A DNA stretch of 64,000 nucleotides from Paragonimus skrjabini miyazakii (lineage: Eukaryota; Platyhelminthes; Trematoda; Plagiorchiida; Troglotrematidae), in contig JTDE01002203.1 in assembly GCA_014338405.1 (NCBI GenBank), positions 37,563-101,562 of the forward strand, in the 5' to 3' direction. Position numbers and translations under genes: made by a program. Positions 37,115 through 49,540 of the stretch are shown in pieces (within the stretch, counting starts at the first letter, position 1; the number at the start of each line of letters is the position of its first letter). Below the pieces are notes generated by a model, which saw only the letters and a program-made list of their open reading frames with translations, was not told the DNA's origin and ran no database searches.

Positions 37115-37315
37115 TGTTGTATCGTAAATCAGAACGCAAGGCAATCGTAACGAGCGTAAACAGCATGTATGCAATCTGACCCACAAACGTAACACGTGAC
37201 ATTAAACCAGTGAACGAGTTAGAGTTAGACCAATCATAGTCGCGATGTATCACGCGGGTGTATGAGTAGCCAATCAGATACGAGGTGAATGTAATGGATG
37301 TACACACACACAACA
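37115..37315 (-). repeat. 5' LTR of the gag-only element, internally deleted (201 bases)
   Basis: Matches the 3' LTR except for one clean 305-base deletion whose ends share gaggtg, a direct-repeat deletion. The removed part may hold promoter sequence, so expression of this copy is doubtful. Confidence 0.8.
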
Positions 37316-37501
37316 TAAACCGTTCAACAGTTCACTAGGTTTCGATCATCTTTCATGGTTTTATTACACAACACCAACTTGGATTTGCTCGTATTGCTTG
37401 TGGTTAGACTGCTTAGGCGTTTTGCCTACCTTCCGCCTTATTGTTGTGTACAGAAAACGTATATCGACTCTAGGGTCTCAAATTTAATCGAACATTCCTA
37501 G

Positions 37502-37822
37502 TGTAGTGAGGAAGAGTGATCGCGCTATACTACTCACACCGGTGCTATTCAGTAGTGGGCGCCAGAGCATAAATTTTAATATGAAGTAATCTCAAGGAAA
37601 ATACAAGAAGAAACGTCAGAGTGCAGCATCGCATGAAATGATTCTTGGCACGTAAGGGAATGTAAAAAAAGAGCATTGAGGTCTGTGGCAACCGTGACCG
37701 TCTGGACCCAGTATCGTATGCAAATGAGTGTTTTTGTTTGTTGTCTTGTTGGAACGCATAACCCATTTGTTGCTTTCCTGAATAAGTAACCCTTGTGTCA
37801 TCCGCGTTCTTGGCTCACAACA
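37502..37822 (+). repeat. Solo LTR of the Gypsy family (sense)
   Basis: 321 bases, TGTAGTGAGG...CTCACAACA, homologous to the LTRs at 48.7 and 53.0 kb. Flanked by the duplication ctag (37498-37501 and 37823-37826). Confidence 0.85.
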
Positions 37823-37826
37823 CTAG

Positions 37827-38439
37827 TATAAAGCCCTTCTGAAGTCTTCCAATTTGATGCCCTATCAGCTAAGTTACTTGGCCCGTTTTCTCCAAAGTTC
37901 ATATCGAGAACGAGCGCTTTAATTTGATTTCGCTCACCTCCGAACGAGTGTCGATAGCCTGCGCTCGCCGCCCCTAGTGCCCGGCTGAAAGGCTCAACGA
38001 CCGAACCTGTCTGTACATGTAGAAATCGATCGCTCACACTCTCGTACATTGATTGGTCAATGATACAGTGTCATCATTGTCAGTTGTCAGGCTTGCAGAT
38101 CCAATCGATTAGGTCAGACTTTTGGTCGTTTTAAAAGTGTTAACCAACCAACCATTGGGTGTCTAGTCAGTCACGCTGATGTGTGTGGATTTAGCTGAAT
38201 TACTCTCCATCCGCCAAGTGATGAAGTCGAGAAACTCAATCGAGTTTGAAAGTGTATATAAGCGGTTGTATCGTACGAATGGGTTAAATTAGATGGATAT
38301 ATCGTGAAATGGAGGGCAACTATCTTGTTGATTATAAATAGGCGGCGAGGCAGATATGAAGATATCAAAAGCATCAAGTCGGTCCATAACTAGTACAGAG
38401 GATCAAAGCGTTAAACTAAGGCTACGTATCGCGACTTCA
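37827..38439. other. No gene recognised
   Basis: About 600 bases with no supported feature. Confidence 0.4.
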
Positions 38440-39030
38440 GCTCATTCAACCGATGATTCTCACGCCCAGGCTTCTTCAAACATATGGTGACGCAGTTCGG
38501 AGGTCGTAGTCAGAAGACGGCTGACTGTAAACAAACTTCAGTTGACCATACAACAGACAGACTTCAAGGAACAGAAATTAAGGACCTAGGGCGATGAACT
38601 CGAGAGAACTTTTTAGTACAACCAAATTCCATCTCTTGAAGAAGACTTATGTCCACAGAAACTCTCGTCAACCTTGAGGATTCAAACAGGCGTTGGACTG
38701 GTTGGATCCCATTCGTGATAGTGAATATTGGAAGACCATTATCTCAGAAAACGAAATCTATAACAATAAAAAGGATGTAGAGTTAATATAGGACAACGGG
38801 TGAGGTTGCGGTACCTACACCGGCTCTCTAACTTTGATGTTAGTGAGTTCTAGTAGATGTATATTTAGAAGGTAATATGAATGAGTAGAGTGGTACTAGA
38901 AACCTAACTTTTGCTTCGTGAGGATTATAGGATTCTGTGGACGTCGAATATGATCTCACTACGTGCGCATAAAGGTTTAGAGATTGCAGAAACAAGGGGA
39001 CGCCTACATCGAAGTTAAGATGTTTGTGAA
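38440..39030 (+). repeat. Dispersed repeat, copy A
   Basis: Shares a series of conserved blocks, in the same order and strand, with 59640-60180: for example 'gagaagacgg'-like, 'attcaaac(a)gcgt(t)gactggtt' and 'taactttgatgttagtg'. No coding motif is recognised, so the class is unknown. Confidence 0.55.
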
Positions 39031-41593
39031 GAATAAAGAAACTATCTAAATTGCTTGACAAAATAGGTAAACTACTGAAAATGATCTGCAAAGTCAGTCC
39101 GGCAGCAAATGGCAGTGGGCCTTAGTACACCAAAACTTACAATCAACTGTAACGTTACGGTTATCAAAAGTTCATACCGAAAATAAAATCGTAAGCCTCG
39201 CGAAATTACAGTCAAACATCAGTACGGGTAGAAAATCACCCGAACGTACCACGAAGGTTAATCGTTTAAAACACTTAATTTTGTTTTCACATTAACTCAT
39301 GAAGTCTTGTTAAATTGACAGAATGGATGAGCACGTTAATGCAATACAAGGAATGGCTTTCAAAGTGTCTGTGGACGACAGTAGGATAAAATGGGTCTTA
39401 AGAAGTAAACAAGTCTTCTTACAAAGTCATATTTTCCGGTATAACTTAGGAGGTTTCTACCCATCAATAGTGGCACTTTGCGTCTGGTAGCGCACTTCGG
39501 AACCGCCGGCCGATCGTCAAATGGGCTTGCCTCCCTTGGCGAGCACTGCTCACTCAGCCAATTCATTCATGTGAAACCGTTCGCCTTCACACTGCTAGCC
39601 CGTCTATGGTCAAGTAAGCCCATATTGATCAGTTCAGGTAGCCTGATTTAAGAAACAACAACCATGCGTGTCAACCCCCCAATGACTCTGGGGCTAACCA
39701 GCACTTCTACTAGAACAGACTTGCTACTTCGATGGCTAAACGCCCAAATAGGAGTCTGCAACATGCCGCCGGGCCAAGCAAATAACTCGTCTATCGGGCG
39801 AGGGAACGGATTATCGGGCGTGTCCACGCGGTATACAGGCGTGCAATTCAGTCACTCGGGTTGTGACCCATTGTGGGCGCAGCACGTGCTCGCTCGTACA
39901 CACGGCTGTCATTTTTCGAAGCGTATTTGCGGACAAGTTGTAGAAACAGTACGATGTCTCCCAACTGAAGAATACTGAAACAATGACGCGCAACCCGAAA
40001 ATTCGGAAGTTGGCTATCAGGACAAATAAATCTGGAAATTCCGTCTGGGAACCGGCGGAAAATTTATTAAAATAATTTACCTACAATCGCACATTGGGTC
40101 TTGCATTCTAGGTGGGGTTCAGAAAATACAAGACATTTTTTCTGCTGGCGTTGACAAACAGGATAACGCTTGAGAACCGTTTCGAACGGTAGGGATAGCA
40201 GGGCACAATAAATTTGTCAATTTCGTTCTACACAAAAGCCCTCGGGATTTAGAGGTTGACGAAAGTAAGCGATGCCGATCAACGTGTTTGGCGAGCAGTC
40301 CTCGCTGTTCTATACCATTTTAACCGCAAAAGACTTTCAGCCTGAGAAGTTGTTTGTTCCTGCACATCCATTGCAAGGCATATGAAAATACACAGCCACA
40401 AACGCAAACACTGTTTTACACATCTTCGACGATGGAGTAACGACATTCTATTGAATAACACGTTCCTCATAGTGCATAAACACGTTTCCAATAGTTTCTT
40501 TCAGCTCCTGGTCTTCCTGGAGTAGAGACCTGCCCTTTAGTTTGCGCGTGATCGGGTCGTGCAATACTACTCACAGGAGAAGCTGCACGTTACACAACAA
40601 CCAATTCTTCAACATGGTGAAGAAGGTTTTCAATGACTGCGTAACCCATGCAGAAATCGTTAACCGCAAGTGCGAAGATTTCACATTCCGCAGCTTGACT
40701 GTCGATACCTTCAAAGGTTTAATATTCGCCTGTGAATCTCAGTTACTTCACAATGCACACGCCTAGATGCGCATTCTAGGCAGAGCAGTGCAACATCAAG
40801 AAACCGAATCTCCAGCCTGTTACAGCGGAACATCTTTGCCTAGTCAGTTTCACCCATGGTGCGGCCAAAACAGAACAGTCACTGGTTGCTGTATCGATTT
40901 TTCCCGTTCAATCATGTGAAAATCCGATTCAACCCTATCCTACCTAAGTGTTTACCTCTGTATATTCTACCCCACCTGATTCTGACAGTTAACTGGACCT
41001 TGATCCAAATGCCTTCGTTTTGTCGCGTCAATTTGATAGTTGTGCGAATAGCGAGTTATCGATCATTGTATTTTGCTTAAGTGGTTCGTGTATCACCTTT
41101 TTGGAGTTCAGCTCACTCTTATTGATTTTCAATCTGTTGACTACCCGGAAAAACTCCGCTGGGTATGAATATCATATGTTATTATAGTTTATCTTTAGCC
41201 TGTTTGACATCAGATCTATCTATCAAAACTGTTGTGGTTGTCTATTTATTTAGTCTGACAATTTGTTCAGTAGTAACATGTCATCGTCATCCAGTCTTGT
41301 TTGCTCAATTGAGATCGTTGGTTTATTGCTACGCGTTGCTCAACGACTTCGTGGAAGATCAGTTTGAACCAAAACAAACCAATCGTGACCAGGGAGGTCA
41401 CATAAAACCCAATACAGTTTTCTGACACTTCGGCAGATGGTACTAATCCTGGTCTTGTCTCTATAAGAAAAATACTTGCAGCACGTGCGACCGAAAAAGA
41501 CATAAGGAAGTTTGCTACTTCTTGCAATAGCAGTACAAGAGTCATTTGGATCGTCAAAAGAGTACAAGGCAATATAAACCCAGCGTAATCACT
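39031..41593. other. No gene recognised (about 2.6 kb)
   Basis: Includes a GC-richer block at 39500-39990 with open frames on both strands but no recognisable domain. Confidence 0.35.
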
Positions 41594-41740
41594 GTCATAT
41601 GCAAAGTTGATGTCGCCACAAGAGTCAAGCACGTAGTGACAGAAAACAGTGGTGTCTCCATGCGAATTCCACTGGACATCGTGTCAGATGTCACATTAAT
41701 TTCTCAGTATCCCTTGAGATTGATCGAAAATTCAAACTGA
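41594..41740 (+). pseudogene. Relic of a retroviral-type aspartic protease
   Basis: The frame reads 'SGVSMRIPLDIVSDVTLIS', which lines up with the LTR-retrotransposon protease core (normally LDTGSDVTxIS); the catalytic DTG is degraded to DIV. Nothing around it is clearly gag or RT, so only a small fragment of a Gypsy-like pol survives, if the call is right. Confidence 0.35.
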
Positions 41741-44477
41741 CAACGATGGGACATAACCAGAAGTGATTCCTATGCCACTGCAAAATGATATGGGGTCGTT
41801 GATCCCACAATCCGTTTGGGTATCGTTCATATAAAATCGTCTACTGTCTCACTGGAGTCCCTGAACTGGTTTTTCCCGAACTGGACAGGAATGAAAATTT
41901 ACAATTCTTGGACAAATCAATCAACAGTACTTGCATCCCGATAAAACATTAAGCGCATTCAACCCCGGGAATCTTCTGATAGTATGTTTTTAACTGGTCA
42001 GCCAGCTAAAGACCTAGAATTTGTCAAACACTACAACCACTGTTGAATGATCATCATCATCGTCACACACACTGATGTTTAACCGCCACACAACCACGAA
42101 AGAAGAAAACAACCTATATAGGAAGAGAGAAGAAAAAGCAGGGGAGAGAAGAGGACCTAACTACTAAAAGTGGCTACGTTTATATTCAAGCTTGCAACAT
42201 CATAGCGACTACACCTTGCAAACAAACAACCGAACTGTGAGTAAAAGTAAGGCGTCATCAGCGAGACAGTTTCCTTACAGCCTTCACTGCCTCCTGTCAT
42301 TAAGTACTGTTGAGTGCTATATCGTAAATGCTACCATAAGTTACATCACCGATACCATCATCATAGGTCACAATTCCGACTATTTGACACAAAAGTCGGT
42401 TGTGATTCTTGTCTACAACAAAACAAAGATTTCACTCGATGTAAATTCCTAATGCAGAGTGTCAGATACGGTGAATTCATATTTCACAAGGATGGCTGAT
42501 AAACAGAATCGGCGAACATAAAAATAATCCAACTGATATATCTTTTGTCATACCTTTTTGGTTTACCTTCTTTTTCTCAGATTGGTAAACCATACAGTCC
42601 ACTTCTACCAACGCTTTATGGCAGCAGAAGTCTAGACAGTCGACTTTTATAAAATGTCATATCACAATGGTCCTGTGAATGCCTAGATGCCTAGATGCCT
42701 TCAATGGAGTTGAATCGGTGATGATTTCGGATCCCCAGTTTGCTCACTTTGACCCGTCGCTGGAAATGGTAGTCGCGCTGCTATCCTAGAGGATCCCAGA
42801 GGACTCCATGTAGGCCGCCAAGCACGTTGCTAGGTCGCTCACTCTGACTGAGGAAAGTCACTAACTAATACAAGAAGAAGGTCTGTAAATCATCTAGAGT
42901 GAAGATATTTTAAAAGACTCTCTATGGGCTAAGTATCAACTTGTAAATCAATCACAAGGCGTTTGTCGTGATTTGTTAAACAAAGAATTACACTACAGTA
43001 TACGTAGCCAACCGTTTACAAGGCTGAACCAACAAGGTAAGCGTGCAAACAACCTCATCTTATCAACTCCTCAATGTCTCAAATGCAAGTCCGCAAGGAT
43101 ATCAGATCTCAGAGTCGATGGAATTACAACACGATCATCAAAACACAGTAATCCATCTGCAGTAATGGACAAACCTTCACGGCGACAGTAAAATGCGGAC
43201 AGTAAAATGCCGATCCTGCTGTGTTCAGCCACGTTTTAAGACAGACATAACAGGACCAAAGAATTTACGAGTATCGCACATAAGGCATGCCTTTCTACCG
43301 GCAGTGGTTGAACTAGTAAACACTCAGTGTTATCAGAGTTTGAGTCCGGTGACGGAATTCTGGATAAGTAATCAGCATGGGGAATTGTTTTTGCACTACG
43401 ATTAATTACTGTGTAATTGTGAGAACTATGAACAATGTTCTAGCGTTGCACCATAGCAGAAAAAGGTGACAAAACATGTCAATCATGTTCATCACACAAT
43501 CACATGGAAGTTGGTCCAACAGTAAGTAGTTAGGGTTCAGACCACTGTCAAAACGATGCGATAATTGCAATGTGGATTATATAGTGGCGGACATTTGGTT
43601 CTCAAAGTAGTTGCAGCGGTTAGGTTGATAGCAAACTTTTAGCCAACGCATCCACCTAAAGGCAACCAAAACTTGCGGTTGCCTTATAACTTTATGGTGA
43701 CTTTTTTTATACAGTTTTGCACAAAATTAGTTATTCTCAAAGGATATTCAGACAAATCCAATTGAAATCTTTATACGTTGAAAAATGGTTGTAGTTAGCA
43801 TTACTAGTAAAGAAAATATCACTAAACGATGAGGTGGCCGTTTAAATTGGCCGTTTATTGCCATAATTATTGCGTCATCTGATAAGATCGCAATATAATG
43901 ACGAGGTGAAGAACTGACAGGAATCTGTTTATTTCTTAACTTTATTTGAAGAGATAATGATTCACGCAGGGAATATGACCTACACGGGTTAATAACTGTT
44001 TACTAGATTAATTGCAACTGTCTAATGAACACGCCGTAATTGGTAATAATATTAACTTTTATTAACCTTTGTTGGAAACGAAAGACTCCGGTTATCAAAA
44101 TCATGATACAATATTCCAAATGTAGAATTTTGTCTTTCCTGACAAGCACTGCATTGCAACGACTCTCTGGAAACACACAGTTAAAAAAATGAATCGCTTT
44201 TCGAACTGAACTAACTACATAGATGGGAATTAAAACTAGTAATATTGATTGAATTTTCCTGATGGAAGTTGATCACAATTAATTTCGCTTGACCAAATGT
44301 ATTCATACACGATTGGCGACATCTATTTTCGGATTAGTCTGACACAATAACCGAAGCGAATGAATCCCCGTGCACAAATATTATGACAAGTGGCTTGAAC
44401 TGCACCACTTGTGGTTTTATGTACACACCTCGTATCCAATGTAAACTGGGAGGATTAAGACCAGGAGGCGTATGAGT
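41741..44477. other. No gene recognised (about 2.7 kb)
   Basis: Only small tandem repeats: ATC units at 42049-42060 and a doubled 'gcctagat' at 42681-42696. AT-rich from 43550. No coding signature. Confidence 0.4.
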
Positions 44478-44545
44478 GGAGAGCTTTGTGGTCTAGCTGG
44501 TTAGCTAGATGAACAATAAAACCTTCAACCGTCTGAAACAAATAG
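44478..44545 (+). other. tRNA-derived SINE relic
   Basis: 'tggtctagctggttagc' resembles the 5' half of tRNA-Glu/Asp including the A box, and 'accttcaaccgtc' about 33 bases on is a weak B box. No full tRNA fold. Confidence 0.3.
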
Positions 44546-44769
44546 ACTACCATGTTAAGATCAAAGCTAGTTAATGGGAACACGAGTCAGGAAGGTAACT
44601 ATAAGAATCTATGTTACTACACAGTAAAATGGATTATGAAAACATCCAAATCTGAATGTGGACAAGAAAAACATAAAAACCTTCAGCAATAAATCGACAG
44701 AAAATGTAAGAGGCCATCATGACCCAGGTTTTTCAATACGAAAGCCGATCATTTGCCGAACTACGGGGT

Positions 44770-46880
44770 TGGTTAGCTGATATGAACGAAAAAGTGGATG
44801 TAACGCACATACGGTCCCTTCGTTGACGATTCACTGTGAGTACGTTGATGACCTAACACCCCGAGATGGTCAGCGAATTCGCGGTCGTACTTGTCACAGT
44901 GCTGTATGGTTACGTCACCAAAACTTACGGCACACTGCGCCCCTCTGTGCACCGATCTCATGAATTCACGACCGATTAACTACAACCGATTCGACCTATT
45001 GACATCCATCCTGATCGTATCCCCTCAGAAGATCCGGTTCAAGGCTAAGCATCCCCTTAAAGTCGAAAATCGATATTACAACGTGAAAGCCAATATCTTG
45101 GTATCGCAGCTTTTGATCACCAGGGCCTCACCTAACGACCTTCAGATGGTGGTAGAGCAGATTTTTCAAAATCCGGTTCAAATAACGCGCATTGCACTGA
45201 TAAAATGACCAAGTTTCACTGTTGTATAGCAACGTGAACACCACCACTTAGAAGTAAACAAGCAGCCTGGTATTCTTTTTCAGGATGTGGTTCTTCCAGA
45301 TTCGTCTTTAAATACGTCCAAAACTAGCGCCAGCATTCGCCACACCAGCTCACAACACGTAACCGAACAGATATGTTAGAAGATTGCTACCCAGACAGTA
45401 GAAGTCCGTGCAGTAGTCGACAATGTCTCCACTGACGCGGTTTCCAAGTGTGGGAAAACAATACCTTCACTTTTGTTAATGTTCAACCTAAATTTGGATG
45501 TTACAATCGTGAAAGCAAAGACCAGTCGCTAAAGTTCTTCTTCACTGTGTGCAATTAGTGCACCGTTATCTGAAAACATCAGCATGCGCATTGCCGAATT
45601 ATATAACCGGCCTGGGACACCGAAATGTGGGATATTCAGAGAGCGGTCATCCGTGCGGTATTCCGTTTGTGCACCGTCCCCCGGGTTTCGAAAATCAACT
45701 GATAGCATTGCGTTCCGACATGAACTACACAGCGTTATGGGTACTACAAACAACAGTTTCGAAATCATTAGAGATCGATCTTCATGATTTCAACATCGCC
45801 TTCATTCATGCACGTAACATTCTGATTAAAATGACAAATTTACCTGGACATCCACACTTACCAATCATCGTCCCCAATGCTTCACGGCTCACGAAGTTAA
45901 ACCCCTTGATGAAATTCCTGAAGGGGATATACAGCGGTTGGTCGCGTTCATGATACTTCTGAATCCACCGAGCAGAGAAAATCAAACTGATCATACTGCG
46001 ACTCGCTCGAAGTCCACACTGCTCCTAGGGAATATTGACCTTCATAACTTCCGTATTGAGACGGTGTCATGTTTACCACTTAACAGAATGATAGACCAAT
46101 AAAACTATTTATTATAACAACAACATCGACAACATGAACGGGTTCAGAACAGTGAATTCAACGTAAGGCAGTACGCATTGTGGGAACAAGACGTTTGTAC
46201 GATTAGTTCTCACGGTCGACAAGATGGCCAATCAGAATAGCTATCGATTGATCGATAGACACGTACACGACGCGTGCGGAGCAGTCAATGTCGCATAACG
46301 CGGATGCATTAGTCCGTTCAGCAGGATTCGTGCATGCCCCTTTCCAAGGTAGTTCACTAGGCTGGTGTCCCTGATAACTGTTGGTGATTTTCTAGCTCCC
46401 TTTACTTCAAAGCGAATATACAATCAAAGCACTCCTTGAACTCTCAAGGGACTGGTTCCAGTTCCTAGATGGAGTGAACTAAACGCAGTGGAACATGTTG
46501 TAAAAGTGAACAGTCATGCTCCAAAAGTTCACCAATATCTACCCACAATCTTCCGTTTCGCAGTTGTTCAATAACTCTCTACACTTCTTCAAAATCCGGG
46601 TGACAGCAAATGTCTCTTCGATGTTATGTTGCGGCAGGCCATTCGCGGTCAGCAAGACAATGGTAACCAGCTGATTAAATACTTGCACCTAACCTTCACG
46701 ATGTTCTTCGGTTAAGTGTATGAAACGCCAGAACCCTCGTCATTCAGTGCTTCAGTAGACAGGACACACGGACTAAAATCGCCTTAAGCGAATCATAGTT
46801 CTCTTTGTGGTGTCGGTAGTTAGCGTAGTCCTGCAGCAGCTCATTTCGTTTTTTTTCCATCGATCCATAATTCCGCGAAG
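44770..46880 (-). mobile_element. Decayed RTE-like LINE with C-terminal C2H2 finger
   Basis: Read on the minus strand from 46880: a linker region; 'VNYLGKGHARILLNGLM' (RT motif 1, about 46350); 'FSARWIQ...LYIPFRNFIKGFNFVSREAL' (motif A region, 45994-45850, normally DLTKAFDTVNR); 'MLMFSDNGALIAHSEEEL' (motif C region, about 45590, YADD lost); 'VLLYNSETWSFYQCNARYLNRILKN' (about 45200); and 'CDKYDREFADHLGVLGHQRTH' (about 44870), a single C2H2-type finger with one cysteine lost. This order with a terminal finger occurs in abundant flatworm LINEs. Every motif is damaged, so this is an old copy. Confidence 0.7.
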
Positions 46881-47289
46881 CTAATCGGCGAGTTGACGGT
46901 GAACACTGTGGAACGTGATTGTTTTGGATTCATTAGTCAAGTTCATTGTATAAACAGCAAATCCTTTATTCTTCCTTCATATCGAGTTCGAGGTGACTGC
47001 ATCGTCGTTGGTAAACCGGTCCCGGCATTTCTAGCGCTGAATATCGATCGACTCGACGGCCAATGCCATGTTCGTGTTGCACCTATCGTCGTCAAAGGTA
47101 ATGGATACGGGAGCGCCTATATGACGAACGACAACTGCACAATGAAACACCATCACCTTCTTTGAATCTTGCGACCGTTTCACATTTAGCTTCTACCACT
47201 TTCCGGTTGATAGACAATAAACCGGCTAGGAAACAGCAGTGTACAACTTCTTTCTGACCAGCCTGTGAACCATGCTAAATCTGGTCTTG
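46881..47289. other. No gene recognised
   Basis: Perhaps the 5' part of the RTE-like LINE (endonuclease side), but I see no endonuclease motif. Confidence 0.3.
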
Positions 47290-48600
47290 TACATCATCCG
47301 TGTGATACGTACCTCGCAAATGTCGAGCACGACCATGCGTCATTCAGAGTATTCATGAAGGTCAAGGTTACAAACAGCAGTTTTCGGTACTTCTCATCAA
47401 GCATATACAATTGAATGGTATTCAATGGAATTACGTATGGAATTGGAGTATTTTTACACGAAATGGTAGTCATGGCAACTGAGGATGATTGTTCAACCGG
47501 ATAATGGTGTGTTTGTTTGTTTGCATAGAGCACGTGACCAGCATGTGCTAACATGCTAGTCGAGTTAATAGGTAAACGGGATTCTGATGATTTACAAGCG
47601 GATGACCACTGGAGGTGTAGGGCCTGTAAGAATTTCTTTTGAGCACACAGCCTGGGGTTGCAGAGTCTGCTTACGATCGCCTCTGCTACCGATAACAATC
47701 TCGCTCTGAAAGCTGGGGAATCGATGTGGGACGCTTTGCAAACGATTTTGAAGGCTAGATTGATGGCTGGCATTAATCTGATGCGATCCGATAGCACTTG
47801 AGATGAGTTTTTTCGCACAATTACGGATCTATTTCGGAAGGTGCTCACGGATCCTGTCTGATAGTAACCAAGTGGTTTTCCCATCATATCCTATTTGATA
47901 ACAGCAGGTAAGAGAATAAGTAGAGTGACAAAGAAGACTTTGCCAGACTATCTTTAAGATATGGAAACCACAAAAGTCGATTGTTAAAGGAAATGATCAT
48001 CCTTGTAACAGGGTGGGGTCTTAGCCCATGCATCTGTCAACCTGAGATTGATCAGTTCGCCAGCCGCATCGCGTGTATGTGCTAAACTGATAAAAACCAG
48101 CTTTTTCGTTGCTGTTTGCAACACTGGTCGAACACCTTTCAATGTCATATTCTCTTCTAGGAATCTATCTGAATATCCATTCTGATGCAGTATCTCTCGG
48201 AGCTGTAACTCGTTGTCCGTGGTATCTGGTATGCATATCTTTCTTGCTCTGTCAGTTAGACAGCAAAGCAAATTTTGTTTTTGTCTCAGTGAAACAAGAT
48301 TCAGGAAATTAGTGTACCGTACCATCCACGTCTTTTTCCTTTTGGATGGATCCATCCATTTTTTTAGTGCATAACCACATTAGGAAAAAGTACCATATCT
48401 TCCTTCTCTTCCTGCAGAGCAACTTGTTTGTTCGGGTGTGCACGAATGAATACCAACAGTGAATTATCGCCGAGCCATGGAAGCCATTGAAGAAATCGTT
48501 GAAACAAACGACCCACCGTTCTAAGTTTAGTGAAGATGTAACAGAATGATTCAGTCGTTGCACCTACCTATCTTTTAGACGTGTATTTTCAGTAACAGTA
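47290..48600 (-). mobile_element. PLE fragment (RT thumb, endonuclease, 3' end)
   Basis: Minus strand. The region from 48560 to about 47984 has a motif 'FLDVVVHRKMDGSIQ'-like block, 'RYTNFLNLVSLRQKQNLLCCLTDRARKIC' and 'ILHQNGYSDRFLEENM', all after the RT palm. The next frame (47887-47294) holds the endonuclease end 'VAEAIVSRLCNPRLCAQKKFLQALHLQW'. The palm and N-terminus are missing, so it is 5'-truncated, 130 bases from the Gypsy LTR. It differs clearly in sequence from the PLE at 31.6 kb, so it belongs to another lineage. A weak hammerhead-like string (TTGATGA, 8 bases, GAAA) lies at 47366-47403. Confidence 0.75.
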
Positions 48601-48730
48601 TGAAGTCTGTTTAATGATGTACTGTTGATAGGGCTGAAAATGGAAGGCCGGTTATTAGTTCACAACCAAAATATATGCATTCGTCTCCTGGCTACTGTTA
48701 CGCCACGTAAAGAACTGACCAAACTAATAG

Positions 48731-49042
48731 TGTTATGAGCCAAGAACGCGGATGGCACAAGGATTATCCATCCAAGAAAGCAACACATGGGTTAAGCGTT
48801 CGTCAAAACCACAAACAAAAACACTCATTTGCATACGTAACTCAACCCAGACCGTCTCGGTTGCCACAGACATCAGTTCTCAGTTCCTGTATGTACCAAG
48901 AACCATTGCATGTGATACTGCACCCTGATTTTTCTTGCTGTATTTTTCCTGCTGCTACTTCGATGTCAAAATATACGCTCTGGTCCTACTAGTGAATAGT
49001 AGACGTGTGAGTAGTATATTACGATCGCTCATCCTTACTACA
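48731..49042 (-). repeat. Gypsy 3' LTR
   Basis: 312 bases, homologous to 52970-53282 and to the solo LTRs at 16.8, 37.5, 55.9 and (decayed) 62.5 kb. Confidence 0.9.
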
Positions 49043-49055
49043 CTCCTCTCACCAC
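49043..49055 (-). promoter_or_regulatory. Gypsy polypurine tract
   Basis: gtggtgagaggag on the minus strand abuts the TG of the 3' LTR. Confidence 0.6.
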
Positions 49056-49091
49056 AAACTGCAGCAAAAGCTTTTCAAGATCATTCCGTTC

Positions 49092-49540
49092 TCACGACCA
49101 TCCGCTTACCGGCCTTGGGGATGTCGATGTTCCTGGTGTGCATTCTCTTCCGATTGGGGAGTGATACCATTTACAAAGCTGGCTTCCGCATACTCGATAT
49201 TTGTTCTTCTCATTCTTAATCCGATACACTCGATCGCGGCGGTCTACTACTACATACGGTCCCCTCCACTTCATCAGGAACTTTCTAGATCCGAGTCCTG
49301 TTGCGCCTGGACTCCGCCTGACTCTGTATTTAACCTTCGAACCAATTTCAAATACCGCATTTCGATCCGACAACCTTGCCGTTGACTGCTCCTTGGAAAT
49401 TTCTTGTGCGTTCGCCGAGTTTTGGTTGACCACTTTCTGTGTCAACTGGCAGACGTGGCACCCACCCGTACATTAGCTCGAACGGCGATTTCTTCGTTGT
49501 TGCTTGAGGCGAACAGCGGTGGACCAACAGAATCAGTGGT
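49092..49540 (-). pseudogene. Gypsy integrase, C-terminal part
   Basis: Begins just downstream of the PLE insertion with 'LILLVHRCSPQATTKKSPFELMYGW', the end of the integrase catalytic region. After a frame change near 49445 it continues to 49092 with 'KFLMKWRGPYVVVDRRDRVYRI', the GPY/F module that contacts DNA and influences target choice. It ends with a stop at 49092. The CTAG-like target sites of the family may depend on this region (inference). Confidence 0.8.

Larger units (their letters stand above)
35756..37315 (-). mobile_element. Compact LTR retroelement carrying gag only
   Basis: 1,560 bases flanked by a perfect 5-base duplication taaac (35751-35755 and 37316-37320). Ends TGTTGT...ACAACA. 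Order on the minus strand: 5' LTR (37315-37115), primer site, gag, polypurine tract, 3' LTR (36261-35756). The internal region is only 853 bases and has no protease, RT or integrase, so it must depend on enzymes from another element. The 5' LTR lacks about 305 bases present in the 3' LTR, between two gaggtg repeats. Confidence 0.85.

Noticed and set aside
45549..45953. 134-codon plus-strand frame
   Set aside because: It is antisense to the RTE-like reverse transcriptase relic, which has motif support on the minus strand.
48731..49042. The 312-base repeats as DNA-transposon MITEs (their ends look like short inverted repeats)
   Set aside because: Two copies flank a gag-pol unit with primer site and polypurine tract, so they are LTRs.
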